DNA of 64,000 nt from Isoetes taiwanensis (GCA_021234155.1 JAJEKV010000041.1:11420689-11484688); one strand, 5' to 3'; positions 30,547-45,297 are shown, counted from the stretch's first letter. Translations and numbers: made by a program. Notes: generated by a model not told the origin, from the letters alone.

Positions 30547-31220
30547 TGGGATGCCCTTGCTCAGCATATGCAGTATTTTGTATTTTTTAAAATTGTTCAA
30601 ATACCCTTAAGATTTATGTTAATTCGTGAAATGCCTCTAACTTAAATTTCAAACGATTGAAACTTGATTCTTATTTTATGACATTGGTATGAACATGCTT
30701 GTTCAATGTCCTCAATTCTGCCAGAACGTGGTGCATGCAACTAACCCACATGCTATGTAGCATTCTCAACTCTATGAAAATCGAGAAAATCTTGCTCTAC
30801 TTTGGGCCTTTCGTCAATGAACTCGGTCTTCAACTCTTTCTTGATCTTTAGATCATGCATGCAAGAAACCATAAATTTGTATATGAAGTGAAGTACAAAA
30901 ATTACGAGGCAATAATCAACCCTTAAATTCCAAAATTGATGGAGGCAATCGTGGTTGAATCGCTGTACTGCTGCCGACATAAGTTGATGGGTTGTTATCT
31001 AGTTGCAGATGAGCGCCTTCATAAAAAAGGCACCAAATAAAGTTCGATGTACATTCCATTGCAAAAGGGTATAAAATACGTAAAAGTAGAGGGGCATTTG
31101 ATGAAAATCATATTTATACAGAGGCTACGATGAGCAAGGGCATTCGATGAATAAAATAAAGCTCAGGGGCATCTCCTGAATATCGACAAAACATAAGGGT
31201 ATGTTGTAGTTTCTCCCTTT
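30547..31220. repeat. Inverted array of a 16-bp AGGGGCATTT-type motif (fold-back element candidate)
   Basis: The right side (31088-31185) carries aggggcatttgatgaa, aagggcattcgatgaat and aggggcatctcctgaat about 40-55 bp apart. The left side (30547-30650) carries the same motifs inverted (tgggatgcccttgctc, aaatacccttaag, gaaatgcctct). gagcaagggcat occurs in inverted form on both sides. The roughly 450-bp centre shows no coding potential. The left boundary coincides with the truncation of the chromovirus LTR. Confidence 0.55.
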
Positions 31221-32519
31221 TTTTCTAAGGGCAGGTTTTGGGTTATTGATACGAATCCAGTAATATCTCGCTATAAGTCAGTCCCCAATTCTCTACAAAA
31301 GAATCAAAGATTAGTAGCAAATGCAGTAGCTCACCGCCCAACCGGGTCATCTAGTGCCAAATACTGGCAAAGTTATCAGCAAAGCTATGAGGCAATGGCA
31401 AAGTCTAGATCTCAGATCTTAATCTAAGATTAAGATCCACAAAGGCAGAAGCAGGAGCTGATTATCGGATATGAAGCAGGCCAATCTTTGTGAGCAGAGG
31501 AGGTCACTGGGGCTTTTTGAATCGGGTCTGATACTCCTTTGAAGCTATCCGTCCTCTTTTATAACTTCTTAGAAAAGGTAATGGAAGTCGTAAGCCCTTT
31601 TGCTCTTTAAATCGCTTATTTTGAATGTTGCCTTAATTTAAATGCTAGCTTGGCCCCACAAATCACTATTTACGGTCCATCTTCTCCTATTCATGGTTCA
31701 CAAGTACCCTTGTTCCCAAAAGGTCTTCCCCTTTTTCACTTATGTGGCTACCTCCAAAGTATTTATTGGTTTTCCTCATTATTAAAAAGGTGAACACTTG
31801 TCTTCTACTAATAGCCAACATTATTAACATGGCCTTGTCATAATATTGTTAAACCATAGCTAAGGTTGCTCTTTGCCATTCTATTGCCTAACTTTGCCAA
31901 TAACTTGCCATATTTATGCACTCACGCTGGTCCACCGAGACCAACATCCATGAGCTACCATTTTCGTATCAGTTACCCTTTTTTTTAGAAGGTTAAAATT
32001 TTAACAACCCTTTTTATTTCATGGTGCAATGTGAGCTGCCCTTATTTACTACAAAACTCATTATAAAACAACATTTATCTATAAAAGCACACACTTATAG
32101 AAAAAAAAAAAAAAGGTAGTTTCTATTTTAAAAACAAATAGTAGTTTATATATATGAATTCAATAAAAGATTAGAGTACTAAACAAGACAAGGTAACTCT
32201 CAAAGATCAAACTACAAAACAACTTTCTACAATTCTCCAATATGCCTCTCCTTTGCATTCATCCATTTTTTCTAAACAGATAACCCATCAACTTCTTTTA
32301 TGTTCTTTGAATCGTTTAATGACATATACATTAATTAAATTGAATTGAATGATTTTTACCATCCATAAACATTACATTAATAGACATATACATTAATAGA
32401 TCTAAGATTTTGAAGGTCAATCTACTTCTATCATCATCTTTGATGCTATTCATTTTTTAGCAACCCCTTTCACAATCCACTCTAGAGGTTGGGATCACTA
32501 AAATCATTTTTCATAGCTT
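31221..32519. other. Unassigned AT-rich sequence
   Basis: No gene or TE domain seen. Short homopolymer runs occur (poly-A at 32100-32115). The sequence is AT-rich throughout, with a repeated gcaaag(t/c)tat motif near 31,370. Confidence 0.35.
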
Positions 32520-32520
32520 C

Positions 32521-33910
32521 TTTTTTTTTTGAAGAACTGTGTCATCAATATATTAAAAGAATGGTAATGTTACAAAGCAAGTGAGGAGGAAGGAGAACTG
32601 CGCCAAAGAGACAGTGATACCTCGACCTCCACAACAAACTCCACGAAAAACTTCAACTCTACTTGGCTGGCACAAACCGACCATCACCATCGCAACACCC
32701 AAGAAGTCCAAAATGGCAAACTTCCGCACTCTACTAATCCAGGGGAACACCAAAAGCTTTGGAAATAGCTTGTGCTTGAGTCAGGAATCGGCGAGAGAGA
32801 ATTTGCATTTCTTGAATCCCCGAAAGATCCCTGGCGTAGCCCGCTTCCAAATCGCCCACACCAACCAAGCCGCCACGCAGTGCAAAGCTTCTTTGCCGAT
32901 GAAGCGGCCAAAAACACCGGGATACACATGAAGCGACAGCTGGCTGGCTAGTCAATCTCACAAACGAGCCCGACCCAATCGGGCCGACGCGCAAGTGAGG
33001 GCATAAAACCGGACAATGCTCCACGGTCTCCACGATGAAGGCCACAACAAGGCGGAGTGGGCTCACACGGCTAAAAGCCCGACTCACAAGGGCATTCACC
33101 CCGATCACGTGGTGCACCCACCACGAAAGCACCTAACCCGGTGGGGAAGTGAGCTCCATGTCCACGCCCAAACCCGGCCATCGAGAACCCGAACGCTAGA
33201 GACCACTTGCACGAAGGCAGAGTGTCATGAATAGCCGACACCCGGTAACAAGACCGCACAAAACAAGAAGACACAACATCGGATGAACCTTCCAAACCTG
33301 CACCACCACATCATCACGAGGGACTATAGGGTGTGTGTAGCGGAATACTCCCCCACCACTTGTTTGAATAGATTAGGTCAGCGCCCCTCGAAAGTGAGCT
33401 CGAAGAACTCCCCACGAAGCTAGGCCGACCACCCCAATACCAATCCTCCAAGGTGAGCACAACGGCTCGCCTCCCTTGAACTAACGTCAGAACATGCACA
33501 ATGGCGACCAAGGGCAAGTCTTGCTGAGGGGTAGAGGAACCCACAAGAAAGGAGAAAGAGTGGTGATAAACCGAGGCATAATCTAGGCGGAAGAGCATCG
33601 CACGATCCCAAGCCCCCCAACATCCCGTGTGAAAAAGGGGATGCATGTGGGAAAGGCGGAGACCATACAGCGGTGCCCGGGCAACTCCACATACCTGAGG
33701 CGGCTTCCCAAATGCCACACAATGGCGAAGAGGCGTAACAACGCCAGCGCCAGGAGAAGATGCTCCATCTGCGGGAATGCTCAAACAAACTTGAGACCAA
33801 CACCTTACTATGCAGCGCCAAATCTAGAATGGCCAAGCCCCATCCCCGGGGGGCGGAGACACTTCCACCAAGCCATTTAACAGCATAGCCTTCATCATCC
33901 GCCCCACGAA
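32521..33910 (-). pseudogene. L1-type LINE 3' remnant with poly-A
   Basis: A poly-A tail (plus-strand T run at 32521-32530) follows ...CTTTTAATATATTGATGAC on the minus strand, a classic plant L1 end. Upstream, decayed frames show WDRAMLFRLDYASVYHH (33784-33314), in the same position and style as WDAVRSLFHVNPQAYASL in the LINE at 61.6 kb, and Cys/His-rich stretches (33132-32734) where the RT zinc-binding domain should be. The GC content is higher than in flanking DNA. No RT core remains. Confidence 0.6.
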
Positions 33911-35243
33911 ATTACGAACAATCTTATCCAAAGCCTCCTGTATCTTACCCTCAGGATATAAATGATTTCTTATTATAGATTTTTAATTTCATGATTTTTA
34001 ATGTAATATATATGATAATGTTATACTATTAACTATTGATCTTAATAGAATTTGAAGGCTTTTTTACATCTTTGCTCTTATATTCAAGGTTGCTTATTTT
34101 TTTTTGCCCTTTCAAAGGGAAGTACATTCTTTTTATGCCACCCTTATTCATAATGGCTATAATTTCCTCCCCTTTCTTTGAATGGGAAGAGACCTATTTA
34201 AGGGTGGGCAAGCCATGAAAGTTGATCACTGGATGGGAGATCTTTGTTATTAATAGTACAAGCACCCCATTTTATTCTTTTTCTTTGTTGATGATAATAC
34301 AAACGACCTATTAAAGTTTGTAATAAATGATTTGTAAACTTTTTTTAAAGGTTGGGATTTTTTTTAAAATATTTTGGGTTTTGTGGGAATGGTCCTTTTT
34401 AGAAAGTTTCAGTGCAGGGCGTCAAGATGGGGGTCAAATTTGCCATCTGCTGCATCTGGGTTTGCTATTTCTGCATGGCATGGATTTTTTACGGATTTTG
34501 CCCTGGGTAGCATGGCTCTCGGATCTTGCTGGGGCCAAAGATCTTGCTGGTTAAGCTTTTACCGAGGTACTCCTCGGCCAATGGATCCTCTATATAGCCA
34601 TGGTTGTGCTCTTCAAATTGGATTCTTTATATAGCCATGACTGTGCTCTTCAGATCTGCATAGCTTTATTATTCTAGATTCTTCATCTTCTTGCATTTGT
34701 GTTCTTGGTTCAAGTTTTTATTTCGGATTTTCTTCTTGATTTCCATGTATTATTTTCGTTCCTGTTTCAAGCCAGATCAGTCATCTTTGGGTTGCCTTAG
34801 TAGGGGAGCCCCAAAACCCTCCGTTGCAACACTGTGATGCAATTTGGTATTCCACATCATTCAATGGTTTTAAGTACATGTATTTTATTGGCATCCAATT
34901 GTTAAGTTTAAAAAATGACAAAAGGTTTGCACTTAGACGATCAACACATGTTACACATTTAGAAGCAAGAGATCAATATTCACATGAACCAAATTCATTA
35001 ACGTGACTGACATGCCGCAAGAGATCAATAGCAAATACATTAAATATGATTCAAGTCATTCCTTAAACACACTTGCATCCGGGTTCATGGGTTTTGTTCA
35101 AAATATGAACAATTCTGGATATTCAGATACATATGATTCATTTACAATTGATGTACAATGACTTGTTCTAGAAATTAATATTTGATTTGTTCACTAGGTG
35201 TAAATGACAAGAAAGGGCCTTCTGGATCCTGATTTGCAGAAAT
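33911..35243. other. Unassigned sequence with a short local duplication
   Basis: AT-rich. Around 34,580-34,650 a 40-bp unit is duplicated (ggattct(c/t)tatatagccat then gtgctctt). Two overlapping plus-strand open frames (34327-34554, 34374-34634) show no known domain. Confidence 0.35.
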
Positions 35244-36310
35244 TCAATCTTTCTTTTCTATGTTATCTTGAATAGTTGATGTGAGTTGATATGAAGTTGT
35301 TGGTATACTTACGTGCATCTGTAGATGCAGTTGCAATGTCAATGGCCCGATCCCTTTGATGGTAATTTTATTGCTGCATGGCCAAAATGAGATTTCTAGA
35401 TTATGCCGCCAATTCTCTTTGCAACTCTGCCTTTCACTAATTTCACTCATCTTCTAGAAGATTTCATTTTTTGCCTTCTCAGCTTTGACCGTAGATGCAA
35501 ACCACCCTTCCATGTCTCTAGGCGTTCTAGCTCTTCTTTTACTTTTAGAGAATGACGGATTAGAAATATCTTCATTGGCATCAATGTATTGGTGTCATTA
35601 TCATCATTCTCAATGCCATTCTCCTATGAGCCGCTTGTTCTATTTAAAAGAAACATTGCTATTACAAGTAAAGGATAACTAAAAGCATGGAACATCAAGT
35701 TACTTGCCTCTTATGGGTACGGTATGTGATTCCGACAAGGAACTTTCTACACAAGATTACTAGTATTCACTGAGATTTTCTTGCTTGCCCAAATGTCCAT
35801 TGCATCGAGCACTTCAAGTTGGAAGTTGATGGGCAAATTGGCATTCTTATGTTGTATAGAAGACATCTGCCAATACGAGTTTTTATCAGATGGAATGTCC
35901 TTTGATATTCACTAACCTTTTTAAAATTAGCAAGGAGAACTTCCCAGCGTGGTTAACATTCTTTAGACGATTGCTTCACAACATTGTTCCAGCATAATTC
36001 CTCAATGTCTATCCATCCATCTTCCCTCTTCTTTTTTTTTTTTTTGTCTCAAACCACCGTACAACTATTTGTCCTGGCCTTCCTTCTTGGCGAACTGCAA
36101 CAACAATAATTTGACAACTATCCACGCACCTAATCTATATATTCTACGTGGAGCTGGCTCCTCTGTGAAAATAAGTTGACACAAAGGCACACTTTGTAAA
36201 TCTAGAGACTGCGTCACTTCAATGATTTCATCTTCGTTGCACCACAACATGCATTTAAAGCTCATCTGCCCATGAAATTGTAAGCATATAAATAATAATG
36301 CCAATTTCAA
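35244..36310 (-). pseudogene. SANT/trihelix-like DNA-binding protein remnant
   Basis: Reading down the minus strand across frames: about 36,050-35,940 gives WIDIEELCWNNVVKQSSKEC then PRWEVLLANFKKV; about 35,880 gives YWQMSSIQHKNANLPINFQL then EVLDAMDIW; about 35,600 gives NPSFSKSKRRARTPRDMEGW. This order (Trp-rich SANT-like helices, YWxMSS, LPxxF, basic linker, coiled region) resembles plant Myb/SANT-like proteins, either host regulators or the accessory protein of Harbinger-type transposons. At least two frame changes and a stop are present. Confidence 0.4.
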
Positions 36311-37140
36311 TTCAATGTTAAAAACAATTCATATTCATATACAATTCATTTCAATTCCGATTCTAAATTCTCATATTCGTATTCATATACAAATCATATT
36401 CTACATTTCCATATTCATATTCTACATTCTCAAATTCATATTTCACATTCTCAAATTCATATTTCAATGCATATAGTAACTTCTCAAAACTACTCTCTCA
36501 AAATTTTGCCCTTAAAAAGCAGAAATAAAAATCCACATTTGAATAGTCTATTAAATGAGGTAAAGATCACCAGACTCCAACTCTGGCTTTATAACGCAAA
36601 ACAAAGAGGCATTAGAAGCATATAAGACATACAAAATACAGATTATGTGTTGATATTAATACATAATGTTTATCGACTGTGTACGAAATTCTTCATTATA
36701 CTTGACCGTAAATGACAGAAATCCTCACGCTCATTAGGCTGTCTCTAATTCCTCTCATCTAGTGATTCTTCATGGTGGGAATCATACTATTAACATAGAT
36801 GCCAAAGATTTTGGTCTCTCACTTGCGTCAAGAGAGACATTCCATAAGAATTTTATAAATTGGAGTAAGTAGTTATAAGATTGCCATGAGAATTTTATAA
36901 TTTAAATAGTACTTTTCATTGTTATTAGCAGGCTTGCCTAACCCCCATTGTCACGTTTGTTGCCAACCCTTGGCTGGATCCACGAATCTAGCAATCATAG
37001 AAATAATTCCTAGACTACACCTTACAGCGTGTTGGAGTGGTATATGAGACCATGTATAAAGTAGTATATACACATGTATATACACACATGCATGCATGGG
37101 GGATACATGCACATACACATTGTGTACCTGGGCTATCAGG
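36311..37140. other. AT-rich simple-sequence region
   Basis: 36,310-36,480 is built of degenerate repeats of ttcatatt(c)...acattctcaaa. Further right, aagaattttataa repeats twice (36,846 and 36,886). No gene seen. Confidence 0.4.
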
Positions 37141-37182
37141 AGAGAGTGCTATCTGAGCGCGCACACACACACATATATAGAG

Positions 37183-37895
<713 letters not shown>

Positions 37896-37899
37896 ATGT

Positions 37900-38552
<653 letters not shown>

Positions 38553-38559
38553 TATGTAA

Positions 38560-39799
<1,240 letters not shown>

Positions 39800-39800
<1 letters not shown>

Positions 39801-40325
39801 CAAAGAAATTTGATTATTTTCGCCTACTAGACCATCAGGTCTATGAGACAGATTTTTTGTACAAACAGAAAGCCTGTAAAACATCATAAAATTTATACAG
39901 CCTCTCCCACAGTAGGAAGAGTACCGGTCTTCTCTCCTAAACACGCCTCCTAATCTTCTAGAAGTGTTTTGTATCCCCGTACATATTGTTCTCTCAACTC
40001 TAGAACATCTATTAAGAATGTACTAATTTCGCAGGAAGTTTGAAGAATTTCACAAGGGTATTGGCTCGAACAACATGGTGTTCTCTTAGGTCTTGGCATG
40101 CTGGACACTGTAAAATGACATGGTTCTCGTCCTCTAAAGTGTTTTCCTCACATAATCTGCACAGCCGGAGTTCTTGCGGTATGTCCCCCCATCGTCCCAC
40201 CTCAATCCCTAGATGGTGTGAGCTGAGCCGCATTCTACATATTGTGTGCCTCTTATGTAGTGAAATGTTCTCTCAAATAAGCCATTTCAACCAAACCTGG
40301 ATTCATCCATTTCCTGTAGCTTTCC
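39800..40325 (-). pseudogene. LINE 3' fragment 4
   Basis: MRLSSHHLGIEVGRWGDIPQ and CRLCEENTLEDENHVILQCP (40233-40012) give the same knuckle. The 3' UTR carries AGACCTGATGGTCT near 39,830 and then a CT/CCCT/CA-rich tail. It is 5'-truncated at about 40,325. Confidence 0.75.
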
Positions 40326-40811
40326 ATTTTTTGTTTGCCTCCCCTCCACATTTTTTGTTTTATTTCGCCCCCCACATGCTGACTTAGAGAGCGTGAGAGA
40401 GAATACGAGAGAATATGGGTGAGAGATTATGAGAGATGGGTGAGAGTGGAAAAACCTAGCTCTCACCTTGAGAGATGATTCGCCTCCAACAGTCGTTAGG
40501 AGCGTTTCCATTAAACACGAACTTAACAACCCCCTAAAATTATGTCGCCCGAAAATCGTCACCGAAAACTTTCCCTTATCGAAATTCTGGGGCGCCATTT
40601 TTCCCTATTTCTTGGTCTCTAATGCCGCGCAAATTCTTGAATTTCTACTAAGTCTTCTATCCGCCTTGCTGATTTGCGATCTAGAGGTATTTCTTAGCTT
40701 GTTCAATCCTTACTAATTCAATTCGATTCAATCTTACGTTGTTCTGATATCAAATTCTATTACAACATATATTGTTTCTTGGTTGCTTAGCTTCAATTCT
40801 GTTAAGTCTAA

Positions 40812-42913
40812 TGTCTAAGGCAACTAGATCTACCTTGCCAGCAAGTAGCAAACTCTTTGTACCTCCTCGCATTGAGAAAATGGCTCCAAGGAGGACCCGA
40901 AAGATGACAGGGCAGATTTCAATGAACTTGGACTTCGAGACAAATTCTGAGTCAATTCCAACAACAAAAAAGTCAAAGAAAAGGAGATGTAAGCGAGTTC
41001 TCAGCGAAATCCAAGCATCTGCCGGTATTGTGAGTGAATCTTCTCAGCCCGAGAATTCAATGGATCTTGTTGTTTAAGAAAAAAAAAATCCCAAGCAAAT
41101 TGACATAAAGAATAGGAAGGTTCCAATCCAATGGATAGATCAAGGTGTTTCTACCTTCCTGGACCTCCTGCTGAGATGAAATTGCTTAATAATGATAGTC
41201 TGAATCTTTTTTAATACACAGTGGAGAGAAATTCTAGTGAAATTATAGCCAGTTGTTGGTGGATTAGTGGAAGTCAGGCAACTGAAGAACAAAGGATAAA
41301 TTTCAAGCGAAATTCAAGGATGGGAAAGAGGCTTCTAATCATATCAGAGCCTTCAAGTTGGCAGTGGTATGACAGAATGGAAGAAGTCAAATATGGAATG
41401 ACATCATATAACCCTTCACCGACCAGCACAGCGGATCGATTGCAGAGGCAAAACATGATTATGGAGCTAGCTGGGCCGGATTCTTCATTTGGCAGAAGCA
41501 GGCAGAAGGAAAGATCTGTTGAAATTTTGCAAATTCCTTTCTTTTCGGCGACAGTCTTGTAGCAGGTAATCCTCTAACGAGGTTTCATTCTTTGGTGCTT
41601 GCACTATGTCTTTGCACAGACACGTCGAAATGGTAGATCCGTTTGGATGCTGGCCTATAAGATGAAGAACGAAATTTGCAGCAAGTTTAGGTAAAGAAGA
41701 TTATTTGCACTCTATTTTCAACAGGGGAAATCAAAATCGTTTCGGGGAGAAAGAATTTATCTATGGCCCCTCTATTCCGCTCTTTCTTGCTAGTAGAAAG
41801 ATTCAGCCTCTAGAATTGATGATTAGAAAGATCCTATGTCAGAGAATTACAGAATTACAGGAAGTACAATTTTGAACAAGGGAATTTCTCACTATTGCTG
41901 CAGTAGTGGAGTATTTTAGTTTAGTCTACCTGGGGATGAGCTCCCAGAGAATGGGCTATATGTTCTTAGAGCCTCCTCATCAGATCTGCGGCTTTGAGAA
42001 ATTCTCCAGAATTTGTTGATATAATCAAGGCACTCCCAACAATGCGGCACTGGTAGATGGCATTTTCTATTTAAGTCTACCTAGGGATAAGCTCCTAGAT
42101 GAATGGGCTTTATGTTCTTCAAGATCTCTTATCTGTGCAGAGCTAGGGACCTTGTACTGCAAAGCAAGGCGGCCTCGACATTGCATCAACAGATTTTGGG
42201 TTCCTTTTGTTATTCAGGTTATTTCTTTGATCAGTTTCATTTCATGAGCCAGTTGGCTTATTTGGATCATCATTTAGATGCTGGTTATGATGCGGAAGGA
42301 CTATTATGAGCTTTCAAGGTTAGCAGCTACCCAGAGCATCCAATAAGTTTCTGCAAGAACCGAATGAAGAAGTTGAGACTCTCCTATAGTAATTCTGTTT
42401 TTTGTTTTGAAACATTGTATCTTTTTTATATATTTAATACAAAAATACACCCGTTCCCTCAAAAAAAAAAAAAAAAAAAACAATGCTATTTTTGATGATC
42501 CTTTTGAGAGTATTGAAAACACTCCTAATGTCAATGTCAACATGGATAATTCAGGAAGCCCCATAATGCATGATATGCCAAACAATCGAATACCAACAGG
42601 TAACAAAACAGATTCCTCCAGCCCCAGATCTGCAGCATGCAATCAACCTGGAGTTTGTGGAAAGCCTACTAGAAGAAAGAAGTCCATGTTGCAGATTGAT
42701 GAAGACATTGCTATTGGAATATCACAAATGGCAAGCACTTTTGGAGACACTGAAGTCAAGAAATTGGATTTTATGAAGGAAGAATCTGCAAAGAAATCGG
42801 AGTTGGTAAGGGAATCAGAGACCATTCGATCTGCCAATGGCATGCATGCCTCTTATTTTTCTATGAAATGCATGAATGAACCTGAGATGTATGTACCAGA
42901 TTTCGAGAAATGA
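40812..42913 (+). pseudogene. Harbinger MYB/SANT-like accessory protein, interrupted
   Basis: 40812-41077 starts near MAPRRTRKMTGQISMNLDF with a basic patch (TTKKSKKRRCKRVL). Frame-shifted continuation reads VPIQWIDQGVSTFLDLLL (about 41,125), QLKNKG (about 41,290) and WYDRMEE, matching the order W...FLDL...QLKNKW...GWD of the Myb/SANT-like domain that binds transposon ends. After an insertion ending in poly-A at 42,480 the frame resumes (42,481-42,913) with CGKPTRRKKSMLQIDEDIAI and a charged helical end. Stops show it is dead. Confidence 0.55.
41570..42480 (+). mobile_element. Poly-A-tailed insertion inside the MYB-like ORF
   Basis: Ends in ttttttatatatttaatac...ccctc followed by about 19 A (42462-42480), after which the MYB-like frame resumes. 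It contains an imperfect duplication (tctacctNgggatNagctccNaga near 41,925 and 42,080). No RT is readable; it could be a truncated LINE or a SINE-like or retrocopy insert. The 5' end is uncertain. Confidence 0.45.
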
Positions 42914-43380
42914 GAGGCCGATTTTATTTTGTCTTCAACTATTATTTTAATGTTTTTATCTTCGACTGTGCTTTGTTATCTATTTGACAGATTTTCTCTA
43001 CTTTGTCTTCAATTTCTGATTAGTTCTGTTATTGCAGATCATGGTCATGGAGTGGCTAAGAGTTTGTTTTAAATTTCACATAATTTTTTTAGGGTTTAAG
43101 GAGCAGGCAAAAAATGTGGCCAATTTCATTTTTATGTACATCATCTGCAGTTGTAATACAGTACCACATTGAATATAATTTCTCATTCAACTTTGTTTAT
43201 GTCATGTTACTTGTGTTCATAACCCCACTGGTATTTAAGAGTCATTAGATTATCAGATCAAATCAAATCAATAACATTCAAAAATTTGAAAACATAAACA
43301 AATTATCAAAAAGTATGCTAACATAATCATAAGATTCTACAGCAACACATGACCATCCAAGTTTTCAAACAACACATGCC
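42914..43380. other. Spacer between the convergent Harbinger genes
   Basis: AT-rich, with 3' UTR-like features on both sides and no open frame of note. Confidence 0.4.
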
Positions 43381-44744
43381 TCATCTGATCTCCTTGTTTT
43401 TTAGACTCCTATTCATAGCTTTAGTTTCATAGTAGTAAATTGGTTCAGGTTCTTCTTCAATTGGCAACATGTCCCATCCCATGTCTTCCATAATGCAGAA
43501 GTTCCAAAGCACACAAGCTGCATATATGATCTTGTAGGCCTTTCTAACATGCACAGGCAGATGTTTGAGAATTCCGAATTTCTCTTTGACAATCCCAAAC
43601 CCATTTTCTACACAAACTCTATCCCTGCAAATCCTTTTGTTAAACTTATCATAAGGACCATGATTCTGTGGAAAGACTTTCAGAAGGAAGGGTATGGCAG
43701 CATAGGCAGAATCACCAAGTAAAAGTGGAGGATTGTTAACCTGGATTTGGTCTTCAGTGGGTTGACCTTTCTTCAATTTTCTGCTACTCAAGGTTACTAC
43801 TGGTTCCTGCAGAATTAATTTGGAGGCAATTTTATTGTATATGGAACTCTTCTTGAACTGATTTGAGTCATGGACTGATCATGTTCTTGTAACACAGACA
43901 TTTATAAACAACCTGCTGTGTGTGACAATACCTTGCAAAAGACATGAGTGCCTTTTATGTCGAGTGTAATAGTCATCACCTTTGTCACTCTTTTTGGGTT
44001 TCCTCCATAAAAAAATGTGGGAACCATCAACAGCAGCATATACATTTGGCAATCCTGTTGCATCATGAAATTCCTTTATACATTGAGTTAGTCTTGCTCC
44101 AGAAGGCATGGCAACAAACCTTTTGTAAAGCATTATCTTCGAGACCAACACTAGTGTAATTTTCTTATTATATTTTGGCATTATAGCTTTGCCAACATAA
44201 AATCTCTGTCCCACATGCAAAGGCATGTCATCATGTGACAGAAAGTACAGAACCATGGCAACAACCTTCCTAGGATCAACAGGAGGCCTAACCTTAACCC
44301 CCGGCCTGCTCAAATAGGGACAACTAAACCGACTAGTCTCTCAAAACTGGCCCTTCTCATTCTGTAAAATTGGTGCCACATATCATCTTCAAAAGAAGGC
44401 AGACAATTCCATACATGGTTATCTATATTATCCCACTGTGTTCTTTGCCTTGGAGCAATTTAAAATTTTCTACGTGGCCTTTTAACCCTGCAGGATCCAG
44501 CTAACATCAAAGCTGAGGCAGCACAGAAGAACAAACTGCTATTTTCTTGCAAATCATCACCATCGAACAGATTCATTGGGTCTTCAAGGTCATTGAACTC
44601 AATAAGATGCAAACAGAACCTTTGGAAGGCAAATCCGATTGTAAGAGCCTGCAAAAGCATGGCAATCAGGCCGAGAATTATTGGATCTATGATAGAACAG
44701 TCGGCAAATGCAACCCTATGCAAGAAACATGGCAAATGAAACAT
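43381..44744 (-). pseudogene. Harbinger (DDE_Tnp_4-type) transposase
   Basis: 44744-44460 gives the N-terminal leader; a frame-changed stretch reads WHQFYRMRRASFERLVGLVV (about 44,380). 44313-43879 contains KVVAMVLYFLSHDD and LPNVYAAVDGSHIFLW (first catalytic Asp). After a TGA at about 43,878, SVHDSNQF continues in frame, then 43791-43381 has PPLLLGDSAYAAIPFLLKVF (second Asp) and DRVCVENGFGIVKEKFGILK (Glu). All three catalytic residues and the H-D-S motif survive; the internal TGA and N-terminal breaks are the main damage, so the copy is not very old. Confidence 0.8.
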
Positions 44745-44890
44745 CCCTCAAAGCTTACCTACCAGCAGGAACGTGGAAAGAATTATCCCACATTTTAGAG
44801 GCCGATTCAAATTTGAAGGGGAATTATCCCACAAAAAACTACCCTACTGGAATGGATCGATGGACTAGTTCTCCAGTGGGCAATCAAATT

Positions 44891-44921
44891 TTGAGGTCTA
44901 ACCGACGCTGTTAGACCTCAA
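44891..44921. repeat. Perfect 12-bp stem hairpin
   Basis: ttgaggtctaac, a 7-nt loop, then gttagacctcaa. It contains the AGACC/GGTCT pair seen in the 3' UTR hairpins of the LINE stack and is followed by a CT-rich run, so it may be a LINE 3' end in plus orientation. Confidence 0.6.
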
Positions 44922-45029
44922 GAGACAGCCTTCTCTCCTCTCCTCCCAGAAAAATACATATAATTCTGAGATGCGTCCTATAGGACGAGAGATGGGTATT
45001 TTGCCAAGCATGTGGCCGACGCAAGAGAG

Positions 45030-45140
45030 AGGGGGAGATAGATAGATAGATAGTATTTTTACGTCATACCACATTGGCAGCGTCCATGAGGACATATGAC
45101 GGACCCCCAGAGGGAGAGGGAGAGGGAGAGAGGGGGAGGG
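45030..45140 (-). mobile_element. Short LINE 3'-end copy in a CT-rich tract with (CTAT)n tail
   Basis: Minus strand: CT/CCCTCT-rich tract, then about 55 bp including GTCATATGTCC and GCTGCCAATGTGGTATGACG, then TAAAAATA-(CTAT)n and CT-rich sequence. Closely parallels 37183-37300. Confidence 0.5.
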
Positions 45141-45297
45141 AGGGAGAGACTCCCACAACTGATTGAGGATTGATCTCCCAAAGATCAACTAAGAAGTCCT
45201 CTTCTCGATAGCAATGCTCTGTACTGCTAACTAACTGCAAGAAATCTCATGAAATCTTATAGATGGATTGTAGCCATGCTTCAATCACATACATTAC

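Larger units (their letters stand above)
40350..44890. mobile_element. PIF/Harbinger DNA transposon region, convergent MYB-like and transposase genes
   Basis: The plus-strand MYB/SANT-like accessory ORF (about 40,810-42,913) and the minus-strand DDE transposase (44,744-43,381) face each other, as in some plant PIF-like elements. I could not find convincing terminal inverted repeats or the 3-bp target duplication, so the boundaries are approximate. The left end follows a LINE fragment. Confidence 0.6.

Noticed and set aside
33420-33836. Minus-strand Ser/Leu/Cys-rich frame as a novel gene
   Set aside because: Its position upstream of a LINE poly-A end and its similarity in layout to the LINE at 61.6 kb mark it as a decayed L1 ORF2.
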